Notes: generated by a model not told the origin, from the sequence alone. 64,000 nt of DNA from Hahella chejuensis KCTC 2396 (GCF_000012985.1 NC_007645.1:2196001-2260000); one strand, 5' to 3'. Positions 42,976-53,168 are shown, numbered from the stretch's first letter. Made by a program: numbers and translations.

Positions 42976-45090
42976 TTAGCTTTTGGAGTCTGCGATTTGT
43001 TGCTGCATGGTCAGCACGTCTACAAGTATCTCTCCTGATTCACGTGCTATAAAATCAAGGTCCTTTTTCGCGGGCGCTTGGGCTGACTGCTCTTCCTGAA
43101 AGGTCTCATAGTCCTTGTATGTCTTGAACTGCGCTTCTTTTTTTGCTGCGCGCTTCATGTTGACGTAAGCAAGCTCGCGGTCTTGCAGGCTTTTCAGCTC
43201 TTGCTTACGAATATCTTCCCGTAGAGAAATAGTTTTTTGCGCCTTGGCTTCTTTGAGGAAGTCAATTTCCTGTAGTAAGGCTTGGTATTCGGCATTCTTC
43301 TCCATGCGAATGTCATGGTTTTTCGCCAAATCTGAAATCAGCGGAGTAAAATTTCCGTATCTGCGATGCGCGACGGCGTCAATGTGATCCCAGGGCAGGG
43401 CTTGCGGCAGCGCATCCTCGCCGATTTCGCTCTTGTCGATAGCGGACGGAATGACGACATCCGGAGTTACGCCTTTGTGCTGCGTGCTGCCGCCGGAAAT
43501 GCGGTAGAACTTGGCTTCGGTGATTTTCAATTGGCCGTGGCTGAGACCGCGAACTGACTGGACTGTACCCTTGCCGAAGGTCTGTTCGCCAATAATGACT
43601 CCACCACCGTAATCCTGAATGGCGGCGGCGAAAATCTCGGATGCGGAGGCGCTCATACGGTTCACCATCACGACCAGAGGGCCGGTATAAGCGATTTGCT
43701 CATCCGGGTCGCCGTATACACGTACGCGGTTGTCCGCTGTGCGCACTTGTACCGTGGGACCTTCCTGAATAAATAGACCGGTCAGCTGAATCGCTTCCTG
43801 CAGAGCTCCGCCGCCGTTATCGCGCAGGTCAATGATTAGTCCATCAATGCCTTCAGCTTTCAGCTCACTCAGGAGTTTATTTACGTCACGAGTGGTGCTG
43901 CGGTAGTTGGGGTCTCCGGCCTGCATGGCGCGGAAATCCGCGTAGAAGGTGGGAATATCGATAACGCCCAGCTTGTACTCGCGTCCGCCGCGATTGATAT
44001 TCAGGACGTGTTTCTGGGCGGATTGATCCTCCAGATCCACTTTGTCCCGTACAATGTTGATGACGCGGGTTTCAGAATCGTTACTGGCGGTGGCGGGAAT
44101 AACTTCCAGCCTGACCACAGACTTTTTAGGACCGCGGATCAGGTCAACCACTTCCTCCAGGCGCCAGCCTACGACATCCACAATTTCTCCTTTATCGCCT
44201 TGGCCGACGCCAACGATGCGGTCAGCAGGTTTGAGCTTGCCATTCTTGTCGGCAGGACCCGCCGGCACTAGTCTGACGACCTTGGTATGTTCATTATCCG
44301 ATTGCAAAACAGCGCCTATGCCTTCCAGGGATAGGGACATATTGATATTGAAGTTTTCGGAGTTGCGAGGTGAAAAATACTGGGTATGGGGGTCGTAAAT
44401 ATTGGTCAGCGCATTCATGTACGCTTGAAATACATCTTCTGAACGGGATTGCTTGATGCGACTCAACTGGCTCTCATAACGCTTACGCAGGCCGTTACTG
44501 ATGTCTTCATCCGTCTTGCCTAACAGGCGCTGACTCAGTATGGCGCTCTTCAGGCGTTTGCGCCAAAGGTTGTCCAGCTCGCTCTCAGACGTCGCCCATG
44601 GGGCTTCCTCTCTGTCGATGAGGATTTCTTCGTCTTTTTTGAAGTCCAGTTTGGCTACGCCGGTGTTGAGTAGGCCGGTGATGTAGTTCAAGCGGCCGAC
44701 AATGCGTGACTGGAAGCGATTGTAGATGCGGAAAGCCGGATCAAGCTGGCCGGATTTAATGGCGCCATCAAGACGATATCGGTAGTTTTCAAACTCGTCG
44801 ATATCGCTTTGGGTGAAGTAGATTCGCTGTGGATCGAGATACTTTATGTAGTTATCCAACACCTCTGAGGATACCTCGCCATCAATCTTCAGGCTGCGGT
44901 AGTGAGCGTACTGCAATTGCCTGGCGATATCCCTGCTGGCTTTTTCCTGGTCCGCGGTAGGAGTCAGGTTGAGATAGTCCGGGTTTTCCGTCTTGGCTCC
45001 AGAAGCGACGGCGGCGTTGCCCGCCAGCGCCAGTGAGCACAGGGAGGTAAACAGGACAGCATAGAGACTGCGGCGTTGTAACAAAAACAT
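42976..45090 (-). CDS. prc: carboxy-terminal processing (tail-specific) protease
   Basis: Prc (Tsp) is a periplasmic serine protease that trims lipoproteins and cell-wall enzymes and degrades tagged proteins. The ATG at 45090 gives 704 residues starting with a basic signal peptide (MFLLQRRSLYAVLF, cut near GNAAVA). GTG 45108 is a reasonable alternative; the frame is open to 45150. The helical N domain, a PDZ domain (about 240-330; LSLEGIGAVLQ) and the S41 protease core are present. The core has the nucleophile serine in SASASEIF and the lysine in TFGKGTVQ. It is a single gene. Confidence 0.95.
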   Translation of the reverse strand: MFLLQRRSLYAVLFTSLCSLALAGNAAVASGAKTENPDYLNLTPTADQEKASRDIARQLQYAHYRSLKIDGEVSSEVLDNYIKYLDPQRIYFTQSDIDEFENYRYRLDGAIKSGQLDPAFRIYNRFQSRIVGRLNYITGLLNTGVAKLDFKKDEEILIDREEAPWATSESELDNLWRKRLKSAILSQRLLGKTDEDISNGLRKRYESQLSRIKQSRSEDVFQAYMNALTNIYDPHTQYFSPRNSENFNINMSLSLEGIGAVLQSDNEHTKVVRLVPAGPADKNGKLKPADRIVGVGQGDKGEIVDVVGWRLEEVVDLIRGPKKSVVRLEVIPATASNDSETRVINIVRDKVDLEDQSAQKHVLNINRGGREYKLGVIDIPTFYADFRAMQAGDPNYRSTTRDVNKLLSELKAEGIDGLIIDLRDNGGGALQEAIQLTGLFIQEGPTVQVRTADNRVRVYGDPDEQIAYTGPLVVMVNRMSASASEIFAAAIQDYGGGVIIGEQTFGKGTVQSVRGLSHGQLKITEAKFYRISGGSTQHKGVTPDVVIPSAIDKSEIGEDALPQALPWDHIDAVAHRRYGNFTPLISDLAKNHDIRMEKNAEYQALLQEIDFLKEAKAQKTISLREDIRKQELKSLQDRELAYVNMKRAAKKEAQFKTYKDYETFQEEQSAQAPAKKDLDFIARESGEILVDVLTMQQQIADSKS

Positions 45091-45586
45091 ATGTTTAAAC
45101 TTATTCACGACTAAATCCGGGATAATTGTGCAAGGGTATAAATACTCCACGGCCTTTATACAGTATTAACACTTTGATTGTAGGCCAGATACGAAGTTCC
45201 AACTAGTATCTATTCATCACCAATTGTAAGCCTTTGCAATGACGGACAATCAACAGCGAATTCAGTCTGCATATGCTGGAAATGCCGATGAAGCTTTACA
45301 CACACCTAGTTTCTAGAGTTAATGCTGGGTTGCAAAAAAGCAAATGACAATCTATTCATAATGGCCGCTAATTGCCCAAGGTGTGAAGGGACGCTCAGGA
45401 TGGTCGCTAGAAGCAGTGTTGACATGGGCGGACTGACTGAGTAGTGAGAGCCTGGGCTAATAGGGGGAAGGGCGTCTGCGGCCTAATATTGCTCCAAACG
45501 AAAATGCCTCACCTTCGAGCGAAGAATAAGACTTCGCCGGAAGATGTGACAAAACGTTACAGCCAGAACGCTGGGTGGATTAGACG
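45091..45586. other. intergenic stretch between prc and the fatty-acid oxidation genes
   Basis: Both flanking genes run on the minus strand, so this holds the prc promoter region and the 3' end of the fadB-like gene. No credible gene, terminator or repeat was seen. A frame at 45444-45656 on the plus strand overlaps the fadB-like gene and resembles nothing known. Confidence 0.5.
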
Positions 45587-47740
45587 CTACTCAAAAATAG
45601 CGCCTTTCTCCGCCAGCGATACGAGTAAGGCCGGAGGTGTGAAGCGTTCGCCATGACGTTCGCGCAGATAATTGGCGCGCTCGACGAACTGACGCAAGCC
45701 ATATTGATTGGCGTACTGAATTGCGCCTCCTGTCCAGGGCGCGAAGCCCAGGCCAAAGATACTGCCAATGTTGGCGTCCTTAACCGAACGCAAAACGTTT
45801 TCTTCCAGGCAGCGCATGGTTTCCAACGATTGAATGAACAGCAAGCGATCCTTAAGCTCTTGCAGGTCCGTATTTTGAGTCTTCGTCATGTCAGTGTACT
45901 TTTCCACCAGCTGTGGCCAAAGGTGTTTGGCGCCTTGTGGGGGGTACTCATAAAAGCCCGCTCCGGCGGCTTTACCCTTGCGCTCAAACTCGCTCACCAT
46001 TGCGTCAATCACTTGCTCCGCAGGATGGGGCGACCATTTCCCTCCACCCGCTTCAACGTCCTTGCGGGATTGGTCTCTGATATGAGTTATCAGCGTCAGG
46101 CTGACTTCGTCTGACAGAGCAAGCGGTCCGACCGGCATCCCTGCAAGCTGTGCGGCGTTTTCGATAGCGGCGGGGTGGATGCCTTCCGCCAGCATGGCCA
46201 CGCCCTCGTTGACGAATGTGCCAAAGACGCGGGAGGTGAAAAAGCCCCTGCTGTCGTTCACGACGATGGGAACCTTGCCGATTTGCATGACAAAATCAAA
46301 AGCCTTGGCCAGGCTCTCCTGTGAGGTGGACTCTCCAACAATGATTTCCACTAACTGCATCTTGTCCACCGGGGAAAAGAAGTGCAGCCCGATAAACTTC
46401 GCCGGGTCACTGGAAGCCTGAGCGAGTTGTGTGATGGGGATGGTGGAAGTGTTAGAGGCGAAAACGCCCTCTGGACGCAACATCGGCTCACTTTCCTGGG
46501 TCACCTTGGCCTTTAATTCGCTATTTTCAAATACGGCTTCAATAATAAGGTCGCAACCTTCCATTAAGCTGATGTTTGCTGTGGGCGTAATGCGGTCGAG
46601 AACGTCTTGCTTTTGGGACTCTGTCATACGTCCCTGACTGACCTTTTTGCCAAGAATTTTATCTGAGTAGGCTTTGCCTTTTTCTGCGGAGGCCTGCTCG
46701 ACGTCTTTAAGCACGACTTGCAGTCCTCTTTGCGCACAGGCGTAGGCGATGCCTGAGCCCATCATGCCTGCGCCAAGTACGCCGACTTTGCTCATTTTGT
46801 GCGTTGGAATGTCTTTCGGACGACTTTGTCCTGCTTTTAAATCATTTAATTGGAACCAGAAGGTTCCAATCATGTTCTTCGCCACTTGGCTGGTGGTGAG
46901 ATAAGTAAAGTAGCGGGATTCTATTTTTTGAGCGGTGTCGAAGTCTACCTGTGCGCCTTCTACGGCGGCGGACAGGATTGCCTCCGGAGCGGGGTAGCAG
47001 CCTTTGGTTTTGGCTTTCAGCATAGCGGGAGCAATCGCCAGCATCTGTGCCACCTTGGGGCTGCTGGGCGAGCCGCCGGGAATTTTATAGCCCTTTGTAT
47101 CCCAGGGTTGTTGGGGAGACGGGTTGGCTTTTATCCAAGCTCTTGCGGCATGAATAAGCCCCTCCTGGTTTTCGGCTAGTTCATGCAGCAGTCCCATCGA
47201 TAAAGCTTTCTGTGGGGACAGCTTCTTTCCTTCCAGTAGAAGGGGAAGCGCTTTCTCCAGCCCCAGATATCTGGGCAGACGGGCGACGCCGCCTCCGCCG
47301 GGCAATAATCCCAGCGTTACCTCTGGCAAACCCAGTTCAATTCGTTCGTCCGCCAGAGCGATACGGGCATGGCAGGCCAGCGCCAGCTCCCAGCCCCCGC
47401 CCAGAGCGGTTCCATTGATGGCCGCGACGACCGGCCGCCCCAACAATTCCAGTTGGCGTAGAGGTTGGGTTATGCTGGTTGTCAGCATGTCCAGAAACTC
47501 CTGGGCATGTTCTTTATTTACCTGGATCAGCTCTCTCAGGTCGCCGCCGGCGAAGAAGGTCTTCTTGGCGGAAGTAATAATGACGCCTGCTATGTGGTCT
47601 TTGTCTTGTTGCAGTCGTTGCAGGATGTCGCGAAAAGCTTTGCGGAACTCCGCGTTCATTGTATTGGCGCTTTGGCCGGGCATGTCCATGGTCAGAAGGA
47701 CGATGTTTTCTTGGTCTTTTTCGTAGCGTATGGCAGTCAT
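45587..47740 (-). CDS. enoyl-CoA hydratase / 3-hydroxyacyl-CoA dehydrogenase (FadB/FadJ-type)
   Basis: This is the two-function alpha subunit of fatty-acid beta-oxidation: it hydrates enoyl-CoA, then oxidises the 3-hydroxyacyl-CoA with NAD. The N-terminal crotonase domain has the oxyanion and glutamate regions NGTALGGGWELALA (near 110-123) and GLPEVTLGLLPGGGG (near 137). The dehydrogenase has the Rossmann motif GVLGAGMMGSGIA near residue 325 and GLHFFSPVDKM with its catalytic histidine. At 717 residues it has the FadB/FadJ length. The thiolase gene lies 46 bases upstream in the same direction, giving the order thiolase then FadB-like. Confidence 0.92.
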   Translation of the reverse strand: MTAIRYEKDQENIVLLTMDMPGQSANTMNAEFRKAFRDILQRLQQDKDHIAGVIITSAKKTFFAGGDLRELIQVNKEHAQEFLDMLTTSITQPLRQLELLGRPVVAAINGTALGGGWELALACHARIALADERIELGLPEVTLGLLPGGGGVARLPRYLGLEKALPLLLEGKKLSPQKALSMGLLHELAENQEGLIHAARAWIKANPSPQQPWDTKGYKIPGGSPSSPKVAQMLAIAPAMLKAKTKGCYPAPEAILSAAVEGAQVDFDTAQKIESRYFTYLTTSQVAKNMIGTFWFQLNDLKAGQSRPKDIPTHKMSKVGVLGAGMMGSGIAYACAQRGLQVVLKDVEQASAEKGKAYSDKILGKKVSQGRMTESQKQDVLDRITPTANISLMEGCDLIIEAVFENSELKAKVTQESEPMLRPEGVFASNTSTIPITQLAQASSDPAKFIGLHFFSPVDKMQLVEIIVGESTSQESLAKAFDFVMQIGKVPIVVNDSRGFFTSRVFGTFVNEGVAMLAEGIHPAAIENAAQLAGMPVGPLALSDEVSLTLITHIRDQSRKDVEAGGGKWSPHPAEQVIDAMVSEFERKGKAAGAGFYEYPPQGAKHLWPQLVEKYTDMTKTQNTDLQELKDRLLFIQSLETMRCLEENVLRSVKDANIGSIFGLGFAPWTGGAIQYANQYGLRQFVERANYLRERHGERFTPPALLVSLAEKGAIFE

Positions 47741-47786
47741 GTCATCTCTCGCTTGTCATTGTCCGGTAGTAATATCGACGCGCAGT

Positions 47787-48995
47787 TCAGAGTCGTTCGA
47801 TGATGGTGGCGATGCCCATGCCTCCGCCTACGCAGAGAGTGGCCAGACCATATCGCAGTTGACGGCGCTCCAATTCGTCCAGCAATGAACCAAGAATCAT
47901 GGCGCCTGTCGCGCCAAGAGGATGTCCCATGGCGATGGCTCCGCCGTTTACATTGACCTTGTCGTCAGGGACGCCCATTTCTCTTTGGAACTTAAGGACA
48001 ACCGCGGCGAAAGCCTCGTTCACCTCAAACAGATCAATATCTGATACGGACAATCCAGCCTTTTGCAACGCTTTACGGGTAGCGGGGGCGGGTCCGGTCA
48101 GCATTATCGTGGGATCTGAGCCAGTGACCGCTGTAGCTATGATGCGAGCGCGGGGCTTCAAGCCCAGTTCATCCCCTTTTTGCTTTGAGCCGATCAAGAG
48201 CGCCGCTGCGCCGTCGACAATGCCGGAGGAGTTACCGGGAGTGTGAATATGGTTTATGCGCTCAATAAAGGGATATTTCTCTTTCGGTACAAAGTCGAAT
48301 CCCATCTCTCCCATCATCTGGAAGGATGGCTTCAGTTGCGATAAGCCCTCTAGTGAGGTTTCTGGGCGAATCAGTTCGTCTTCTTCCAGCAGGATAAGGC
48401 CGTTTTGATCTGTCACCGGGACGATGGATTTCTTGAATATCCCCTGACTTCTCGCCTCCGAGGCTTTACGTTGGGAGTTCACTGCGAACTCATCTACCTG
48501 AGTGCGGGAGAATCCTTCTATCGTAGCGATCAGATCGGCGCTGACACCCTGAGGAATGAAATGGGTGCGTAGGTTGGTCGCAGGGTCCAGCGCCCAGGCG
48601 CCGCCATCGCTGCCCATAGGGACCCGGGACATGGACTCGACGCCGCCCGCAACCACCAGATCCTCCCATCCGGAACGGATCTTCATTGCAGCAAGGTTCA
48701 CCGCTTCCAAGCCCGATGCGCAAAAGCGACTTAGCGTGACGCCCGCCGCCTCATTGCTCCAGCCTGCGACCAAGGCGGCGGTTTTAGCGATGTCCGCTCC
48801 CTGATCGCCGACGGGAGTGACGCATCCCATAACGATATCGTCCACTTGTTGAGTATCAAGCTGATTGCGTTGCTGCAGGGCGCTCAATACCCCTGCCAGC
48901 AGGTTGACGGGTTTTACTTCATAAAGGGCCCCGTCTTTCTTGCCCCGACCACGCGGTGTGCGAACACTGTCATAGATGAACGCGTCTGTGTCCAT
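47787..48995 (-). CDS. acetyl-CoA acyltransferase (thiolase)
   Basis: Thiolases cleave 3-ketoacyl-CoA with CoA in beta-oxidation, or run in reverse. The 402-residue chain has the nucleophile cysteine in [11 protein letters not shown] (near residue 90), the histidine in GHPLGATGA and the second cysteine in CVGGGMG near the C terminus. Paired with the FadB/FadJ-like gene it should be the beta subunit of that complex. An inverted repeat about 100 bases upstream is a candidate operator for a fatty-acid-responsive regulator. Confidence 0.92.
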   Translation of the reverse strand: MDTDAFIYDSVRTPRGRGKKDGALYEVKPVNLLAGVLSALQQRNQLDTQQVDDIVMGCVTPVGDQGADIAKTAALVAGWSNEAAGVTLSRFCASGLEAVNLAAMKIRSGWEDLVVAGGVESMSRVPMGSDGGAWALDPATNLRTHFIPQGVSADLIATIEGFSRTQVDEFAVNSQRKASEARSQGIFKKSIVPVTDQNGLILLEEDELIRPETSLEGLSQLKPSFQMMGEMGFDFVPKEKYPFIERINHIHTPGNSSGIVDGAAALLIGSKQKGDELGLKPRARIIATAVTGSDPTIMLTGPAPATRKALQKAGLSVSDIDLFEVNEAFAAVVLKFQREMGVPDDKVNVNGGAIAMGHPLGATGAMILGSLLDELERRQLRYGLATLCVGGGMGIATIIERL

Positions 48996-49093
48996 GAGTC
49001 GTACCTTCTTGTTTTATTGAACGCTGATGACCTTATTAACCTTATGCGAGGGCCCTTTGCGGAGAAATGACAGGAACAAACAACCCCATTGGC

Positions 49094-49110
49094 GAAAACA
49101 TACAGTTTTC
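49094..49110. promoter_or_regulatory. inverted repeat upstream of the beta-oxidation operon
   Basis: GAAAAC-ATACA-GTTTTC is a perfect 6-base inverted repeat with a 5-base centre, 99 bases before the thiolase start and about 140 bases before comFB. It resembles the AAAC...GTTT sites of TetR-family fatty-acid regulators such as PsrA, but the spacing differs from what I remember. Confidence 0.4.
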
Positions 49111-49247
49111 TCATGCTTGCGGGCCTGCAATGGCGGGGCGAATGGTCTGGTCTATTATTAATTCGGAGCGAGGGTCAAAAACGAGTCGTGGCTATTCGCT
49201 GTAATCTGATTGCAGGTGTGAGATGAAAAAGGGGTATAGGAGGCGCT

Positions 49248-49514
49248 ATGTCTATTCTCGACAATGTTTATAACTATTATGAAAAGTTAGTGTTGGAAGA
49301 GCTGGCCAAACAGATGGAAGGGCAGGAGCCTGATGAGGATTTTCTGACGGACGCCGTTTGTGTTGCGCTAAACCACTTACCCGCCCGTTATTTTCGGCAC
49401 GGCGTGGATATGGCGTTCTACCTTTCTTCAGACGAGTTCTTGAAGATGCAGGAGGAGGTCGTTGGCGCGGTGGCCAAAGCGGTGACCTACGTAAAAGAAG
49501 GGCATCGAGACTAA
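49248..49514 (+). CDS. ComFB-like small protein
   Basis: An 88-residue protein that matches the late competence ComFB family by its pattern: an N-terminal helix with NYYEKLVLEEL, then DAVCVALNHLPARYFRHGVDMAFYLS. Family members have been proposed to bind nucleotide second messengers; the fit here is by family only. A strong ribosome site, AGGAGG, precedes the ATG. The gene stands alone between the beta-oxidation operon and a DUF349 gene, with no competence gene beside it. Confidence 0.82.
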   Translation: MSILDNVYNYYEKLVLEELAKQMEGQEPDEDFLTDAVCVALNHLPARYFRHGVDMAFYLSSDEFLKMQEEVVGAVAKAVTYVKEGHRD

Positions 49515-49549
49515 GTATTGTTGAGGTTGAGCTATAAAAATTCGCCGTA

Positions 49550-49583
49550 GCCCTCCGCCGCAAAGGTCAGGCGGCGGCGAGGC
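49550..49583. terminator. GC-rich hairpin between comFB-like and DUF349 genes
   Basis: GCCCTCCGCCGC pairs with GCGGCGGCGAGGC with one bulge. It lies between converging genes and has no T run beyond TTT. Confidence 0.55.
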
Positions 49584-49603
49584 TTTAACTTAAACACGAC
49601 GAA

Positions 49604-52456
49604 TTAATCGCGAGGAGGATGTGGTTGTAATTTGGCGACAATGCCTTCCAGAGCTGTACGCAAGCGTTTATCCAGGTTTTGCGCGGCGTCATTGTCTTCT
49701 GTTTTGGCGGTCGACCACTGCAGAACGATCTGCTCAAACTTGCTGATAGGGCTTTCCAACGGCGTGGATTGCTGCATGCCGGCAGTGAGTCGCTCTACCT
49801 GCAGTTGCATACGGCGAGTCTTTTCCTCCGCAGGGCTTTCCATTTCCGCCAGAATTTCCGCAGTCAGAACAAGGTCGCGGGCTTCGTCCAGCGAAATTTC
49901 GTTCAGACTTCCCGTCTGGGCAAACTGAGACAGCGCGTTTTCAAGCTGGGTTTTATGTGGCGCTTGCAGCTCGTCTAGTTCGGTCGGCCACTCAACGCTT
50001 TGAGCTTCTGTCAGGGTCCGAATGTGCGCGCCGTTATCAAGGATACCGCTCCAATAATGTATATAAGATGATCTGGCGCGCTGCTCCAAGGCTTTGCGAC
50101 AGGTTCTGACGGCGTTTTTGAAGCGGCTGTGCAGCTCTTTACCATGGTCGCCCAGGTGGCCCAAGTCACTGAAAGCCTCAGTTAGCGACGCCAGAGCGCT
50201 TTCCGTGCTGTCGTCAGGATGTTCCGCCAGGGCAATGGCGGCGGTCACTAACTCTTCCGCTCTCTGCACGTTATGTTGCTGTTCTTCGTGATGTTTTTGG
50301 CGGGTCTCGTTCAGGCGGCCGAATATTTGGTCGCAAGCCCTGCGGAACTCGCTCCAAAGGCGTCGATCCTCGCGATGATCGGTAATCCCCGCCGATTGCC
50401 ATTCTTTCTGCAACGCTTTGGCTTGATGTGTGGCGGTGCGAATGTCTTCCTCGGCGATCAAGGCTTCCGCGCGTTTAACAATATCAGCCTTAATTGCCTG
50501 GTTGCGCGCTTTCTCGCCGCTAAGCCGTTCATCCAGAGATTTCAACAGCTCGTTGAAATGCTTTTGCGCTTGCTTGCCATGTTGCGGGTCAACCGGGTAG
50601 TACTGGCGCCATTCCTCCCGCGCCTTGCGGTTGATCTTGTCCACCATTTTCCAGTCTGGCGCATCCCAATCTGCAGACTCGATGAAGCTGCGTAATTGAT
50701 GAACAATTTCCTGACGCTTATTGAGGTTGACCTCTTTGAGTTTTTCTTCCTCGCTGAAAAACTCTCGACATGGCTCATAGGCTTTTTCGGACGCATCGCG
50801 GAAGCGGTTCCACAGCGATTGATCGGAAGAACCTCCAAGGGTGCGCCATTCTTTCTGTAATTCTCGAATTCGCTGAGCCTTAAGGTGCGGCTCCAAGTGT
50901 TGATCGGCTAGGTGCTCCATGCGTTCGCACAGCTCTTCCTGTTTGGGGCGGGTCGCGAACCCCTGCCAGTCTTTCAAGTCCTCCAGACGCTTCTGCTCCA
51001 GTCGGAAACGGGCGGTAAGGTCGTGCGCGATCTTGGCGGGAAGACGCTCCAGGGTGCGCGCGATGTCCTTATTTAACTTCAGGGCGCGTTTGACGGAGCC
51101 TTCATCAATCGCATCGCTCAACTGTTGAATATTTTTCTGTACGTCTTGCTTTAAGCGCTTCTGGTCCTGGACATGCTGGGCTTGAATGGTGTGAATTTCG
51201 CCCATGAGTTCCGCTGCTTTGGACAAAAGCGCAGGTCTTTGGTAGCCGGATGGCCATTCAACCTCGTCCACCACTTGCCGGATTTTTTTCAGAGTATGGC
51301 GGCTTTCTTTTGATTCGCTGTCGCCTTTCTCCTTAAATTCCTCCGCCTGTTGGATAGTTGCGTCCAGCTCCCCGTGCAGGTTGCTGAGCCTGTGCAGACA
51401 GGAATAGTAGTGGCGAATTTCGCCCATCGCTGCTTGATAACGCTTTTGCTCATGTTTGCTGACTTTGTGATCGCGAGTCGCTTCCAACCAGCGATTTTCC
51501 TGGGTCTTTATCAGCGCGTCCAGGGCGGATAACTCGCTGGGCGTGCTCAGGGGCGCCGCCTGTAATTTCTCAATGGTGTTTTCCAGCTCAGAGCAGGTAG
51601 CGTCGCGCTCAGACTGCAGCTCCTGCGTTTGCGCTTCCTCGTGGGCCGTGGCCTTGGCTTCGTCCTCCATCGCTTTGGCTCTGGCGCGGCAAGTGTCCAG
51701 TGCGACCTGGATGCGTTGCTGCAAGTCGACGAAGCGCGCGGGCGTCAACGTTTGAAGCGTACGCTCCAGGGCATGCAGTTTTTCTGGATAGTAGCGCGTG
51801 ACATCGGTCTTTGCGTGATTCTCGAGCGTGAGGCAAAAAGCTTCTACTTCCTGGTGCGCGGCGGCTTCTTGCTTCTCTTGATCTTTTTCCTGTTTCAACT
51901 TGCCTTTGACTAACTGAAACAGGCCTTTGTCTTTGGTTTTCGCCACTTTGGCGAGGCGCTCCAGGGCGCTTGGCTCCTGGATGTGATCCGCCGCCTTCAT
52001 GCGGACCTTGCTGAGGTGGTGCTCGGTGGCGATTTTCTCCAGCATCGGGGAATTATTATCGGCTAGCGCCTGTAAAAATGCAGGGAGCTGGGTTTCCTCG
52101 TTTATCGCGCCGAGAATAGTGAACAGCAATTCATCGGAAGCGTGTTTAAGATTTTGGGCGACAAAGCTGTCGAAATTGCTGGATGCGCCTTGTACGAGAG
52201 ACTGCAGGCGCGCCTTGGAGGCATCCCGAACGACTTTATCTTTGTCGTTGGTGAATGTAAGCAGGTCTTCGATTTTTATCACTTTTTTCAGCGCCGCCTG
52301 GCGCACTTCGGCTTCGGAGTCTTTTGCGATAACCTGTTCGAGGATGCTGCGCTGCTCTGGTATATTCCAATCAAGTTCGTTGATCGCGTCCAACCTTGTT
52401 TGCGGGTTGTTACTTTGCCACTTGGGCTTGAATAGCTTGTTTAGCAGGGTCGGCAT
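49604..52456 (-). CDS. DUF349 repeat protein
   Basis: A large, almost wholly helical protein of 950 residues with several DUF349 units, recognised by recurring patterns like LQKEWRTLGGSSDQSLWNRF, EWRQYYPVDPQHGKQAQKHF and LQKEWQSAGITDHREDRRLW (middle and C-terminal half). The N terminus has HEAT-like helices. The family is found across proteobacteria and its function is not settled. The ATG at 52456 has AGGAA upstream; an ATG seven codons earlier is less likely. It is divergent from recX. Confidence 0.87.
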   Translation of the reverse strand: MPTLLNKLFKPKWQSNNPQTRLDAINELDWNIPEQRSILEQVIAKDSEAEVRQAALKKVIKIEDLLTFTNDKDKVVRDASKARLQSLVQGASSNFDSFVAQNLKHASDELLFTILGAINEETQLPAFLQALADNNSPMLEKIATEHHLSKVRMKAADHIQEPSALERLAKVAKTKDKGLFQLVKGKLKQEKDQEKQEAAAHQEVEAFCLTLENHAKTDVTRYYPEKLHALERTLQTLTPARFVDLQQRIQVALDTCRARAKAMEDEAKATAHEEAQTQELQSERDATCSELENTIEKLQAAPLSTPSELSALDALIKTQENRWLEATRDHKVSKHEQKRYQAAMGEIRHYYSCLHRLSNLHGELDATIQQAEEFKEKGDSESKESRHTLKKIRQVVDEVEWPSGYQRPALLSKAAELMGEIHTIQAQHVQDQKRLKQDVQKNIQQLSDAIDEGSVKRALKLNKDIARTLERLPAKIAHDLTARFRLEQKRLEDLKDWQGFATRPKQEELCERMEHLADQHLEPHLKAQRIRELQKEWRTLGGSSDQSLWNRFRDASEKAYEPCREFFSEEEKLKEVNLNKRQEIVHQLRSFIESADWDAPDWKMVDKINRKAREEWRQYYPVDPQHGKQAQKHFNELLKSLDERLSGEKARNQAIKADIVKRAEALIAEEDIRTATHQAKALQKEWQSAGITDHREDRRLWSEFRRACDQIFGRLNETRQKHHEEQQHNVQRAEELVTAAIALAEHPDDSTESALASLTEAFSDLGHLGDHGKELHSRFKNAVRTCRKALEQRARSSYIHYWSGILDNGAHIRTLTEAQSVEWPTELDELQAPHKTQLENALSQFAQTGSLNEISLDEARDLVLTAEILAEMESPAEEKTRRMQLQVERLTAGMQQSTPLESPISKFEQIVLQWSTAKTEDNDAAQNLDKRLRTALEGIVAKLQPHPPRD

Positions 52457-52551
52457 GAAAGGTTCCTGAAAGTTCAATTATCGGGCCTTGAGTTCTTGCG
52501 GAAAGACTACTGGCGGCGTACTGCGTCGCTGCGGACGTGCGATCTGGTCAC

Positions 52552-52585
52552 CATTCGCGCTATGCTCATTCGCGCGACAGCATAG
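52552..52585. repeat. direct and inverted repeats between DUF349 and recX genes
   Basis: CATTCGCGC occurs twice, at 52552-52560 and 52567-52575. CTATGCT at 52560-52566 and AGCATAG at 52579-52585 form an inverted repeat with a 12-base centre. The arrangement lies in the 211-base divergent promoter region and may be a regulator site. A LexA box was not found. Confidence 0.45.
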
Positions 52586-52688
52586 TCTACTCTCGTTGTT
52601 GGCGTCTCGAAAGGGTCGGGTGTAAATCCGCCGCCTCAGTAAGTCGCCAGACTGTTTGCATACTGATCAATATGTTTAAGGTTTAATT

Positions 52689-53168
52689 ATGGACGCTTCC
52701 GCCAACCCTGATTTTGAAAAAATAAAACAGGCGCTTTTGGCAAAATCGTTAAGATTGCTCGCCCGCCGGGAATATGCTGAGCGTGAACTTCGGCGCAAAC
52801 TTGAGGCGGGGGGCGCAGAGGCGGAAGCCGTGGAGGCTGTGATTGCACACTTGATTGAGAACAATTGGCTGAGTGATTTCCGGTATGCGGAGATTTTGGT
52901 CCGCCACAGAGCAGGGCAGGGTTATGGCCCAGTAAGAATTTCAGCGGAGTTGAAGCAGCAGGGAGTGGAGGCGGATATGATCAGAGGGGCGTTCTCAGAG
53001 TCTGGCGTGGACTGGTTTGAGCGGGCTGCGGCTGTCTTGCGGAAGCGTTTTCGAGAGAAACCGGAGTCTCCTTCTGAGTTGCAGAAGCAGAAACGTTACC
53101 TGCTACAACGGGGTTTTAATTTTGATGAAATCAATGAAGCGGTGAAATACGAGGCGGATGAGTTTTAA
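52689..53168 (+). CDS. recX: RecX-family recombination regulator
   Basis: RecX binds RecA filaments and restrains them. The 159-residue helical protein shows the RecX pattern: LLARREYAERELRRKL near the start, then WLSDFRYAEILVRHRAGQGYGPVRI and RYLLQRGFNFDEI. The length is normal. It normally follows recA; here recA is not adjacent, and the gene sits between the DUF349 and mltF genes. It could be a second or relocated RecX. Confidence 0.85.
   Translation: MDASANPDFEKIKQALLAKSLRLLARREYAERELRRKLEAGGAEAEAVEAVIAHLIENNWLSDFRYAEILVRHRAGQGYGPVRISAELKQQGVEADMIRGAFSESGVDWFERAAAVLRKRFREKPESPSELQKQKRYLLQRGFNFDEINEAVKYEADEF

Noticed and set aside
45444..45656. A 70-codon plus-strand frame
   Set aside because: It overlaps the 3' end of the fadB-like gene and resembles nothing known.
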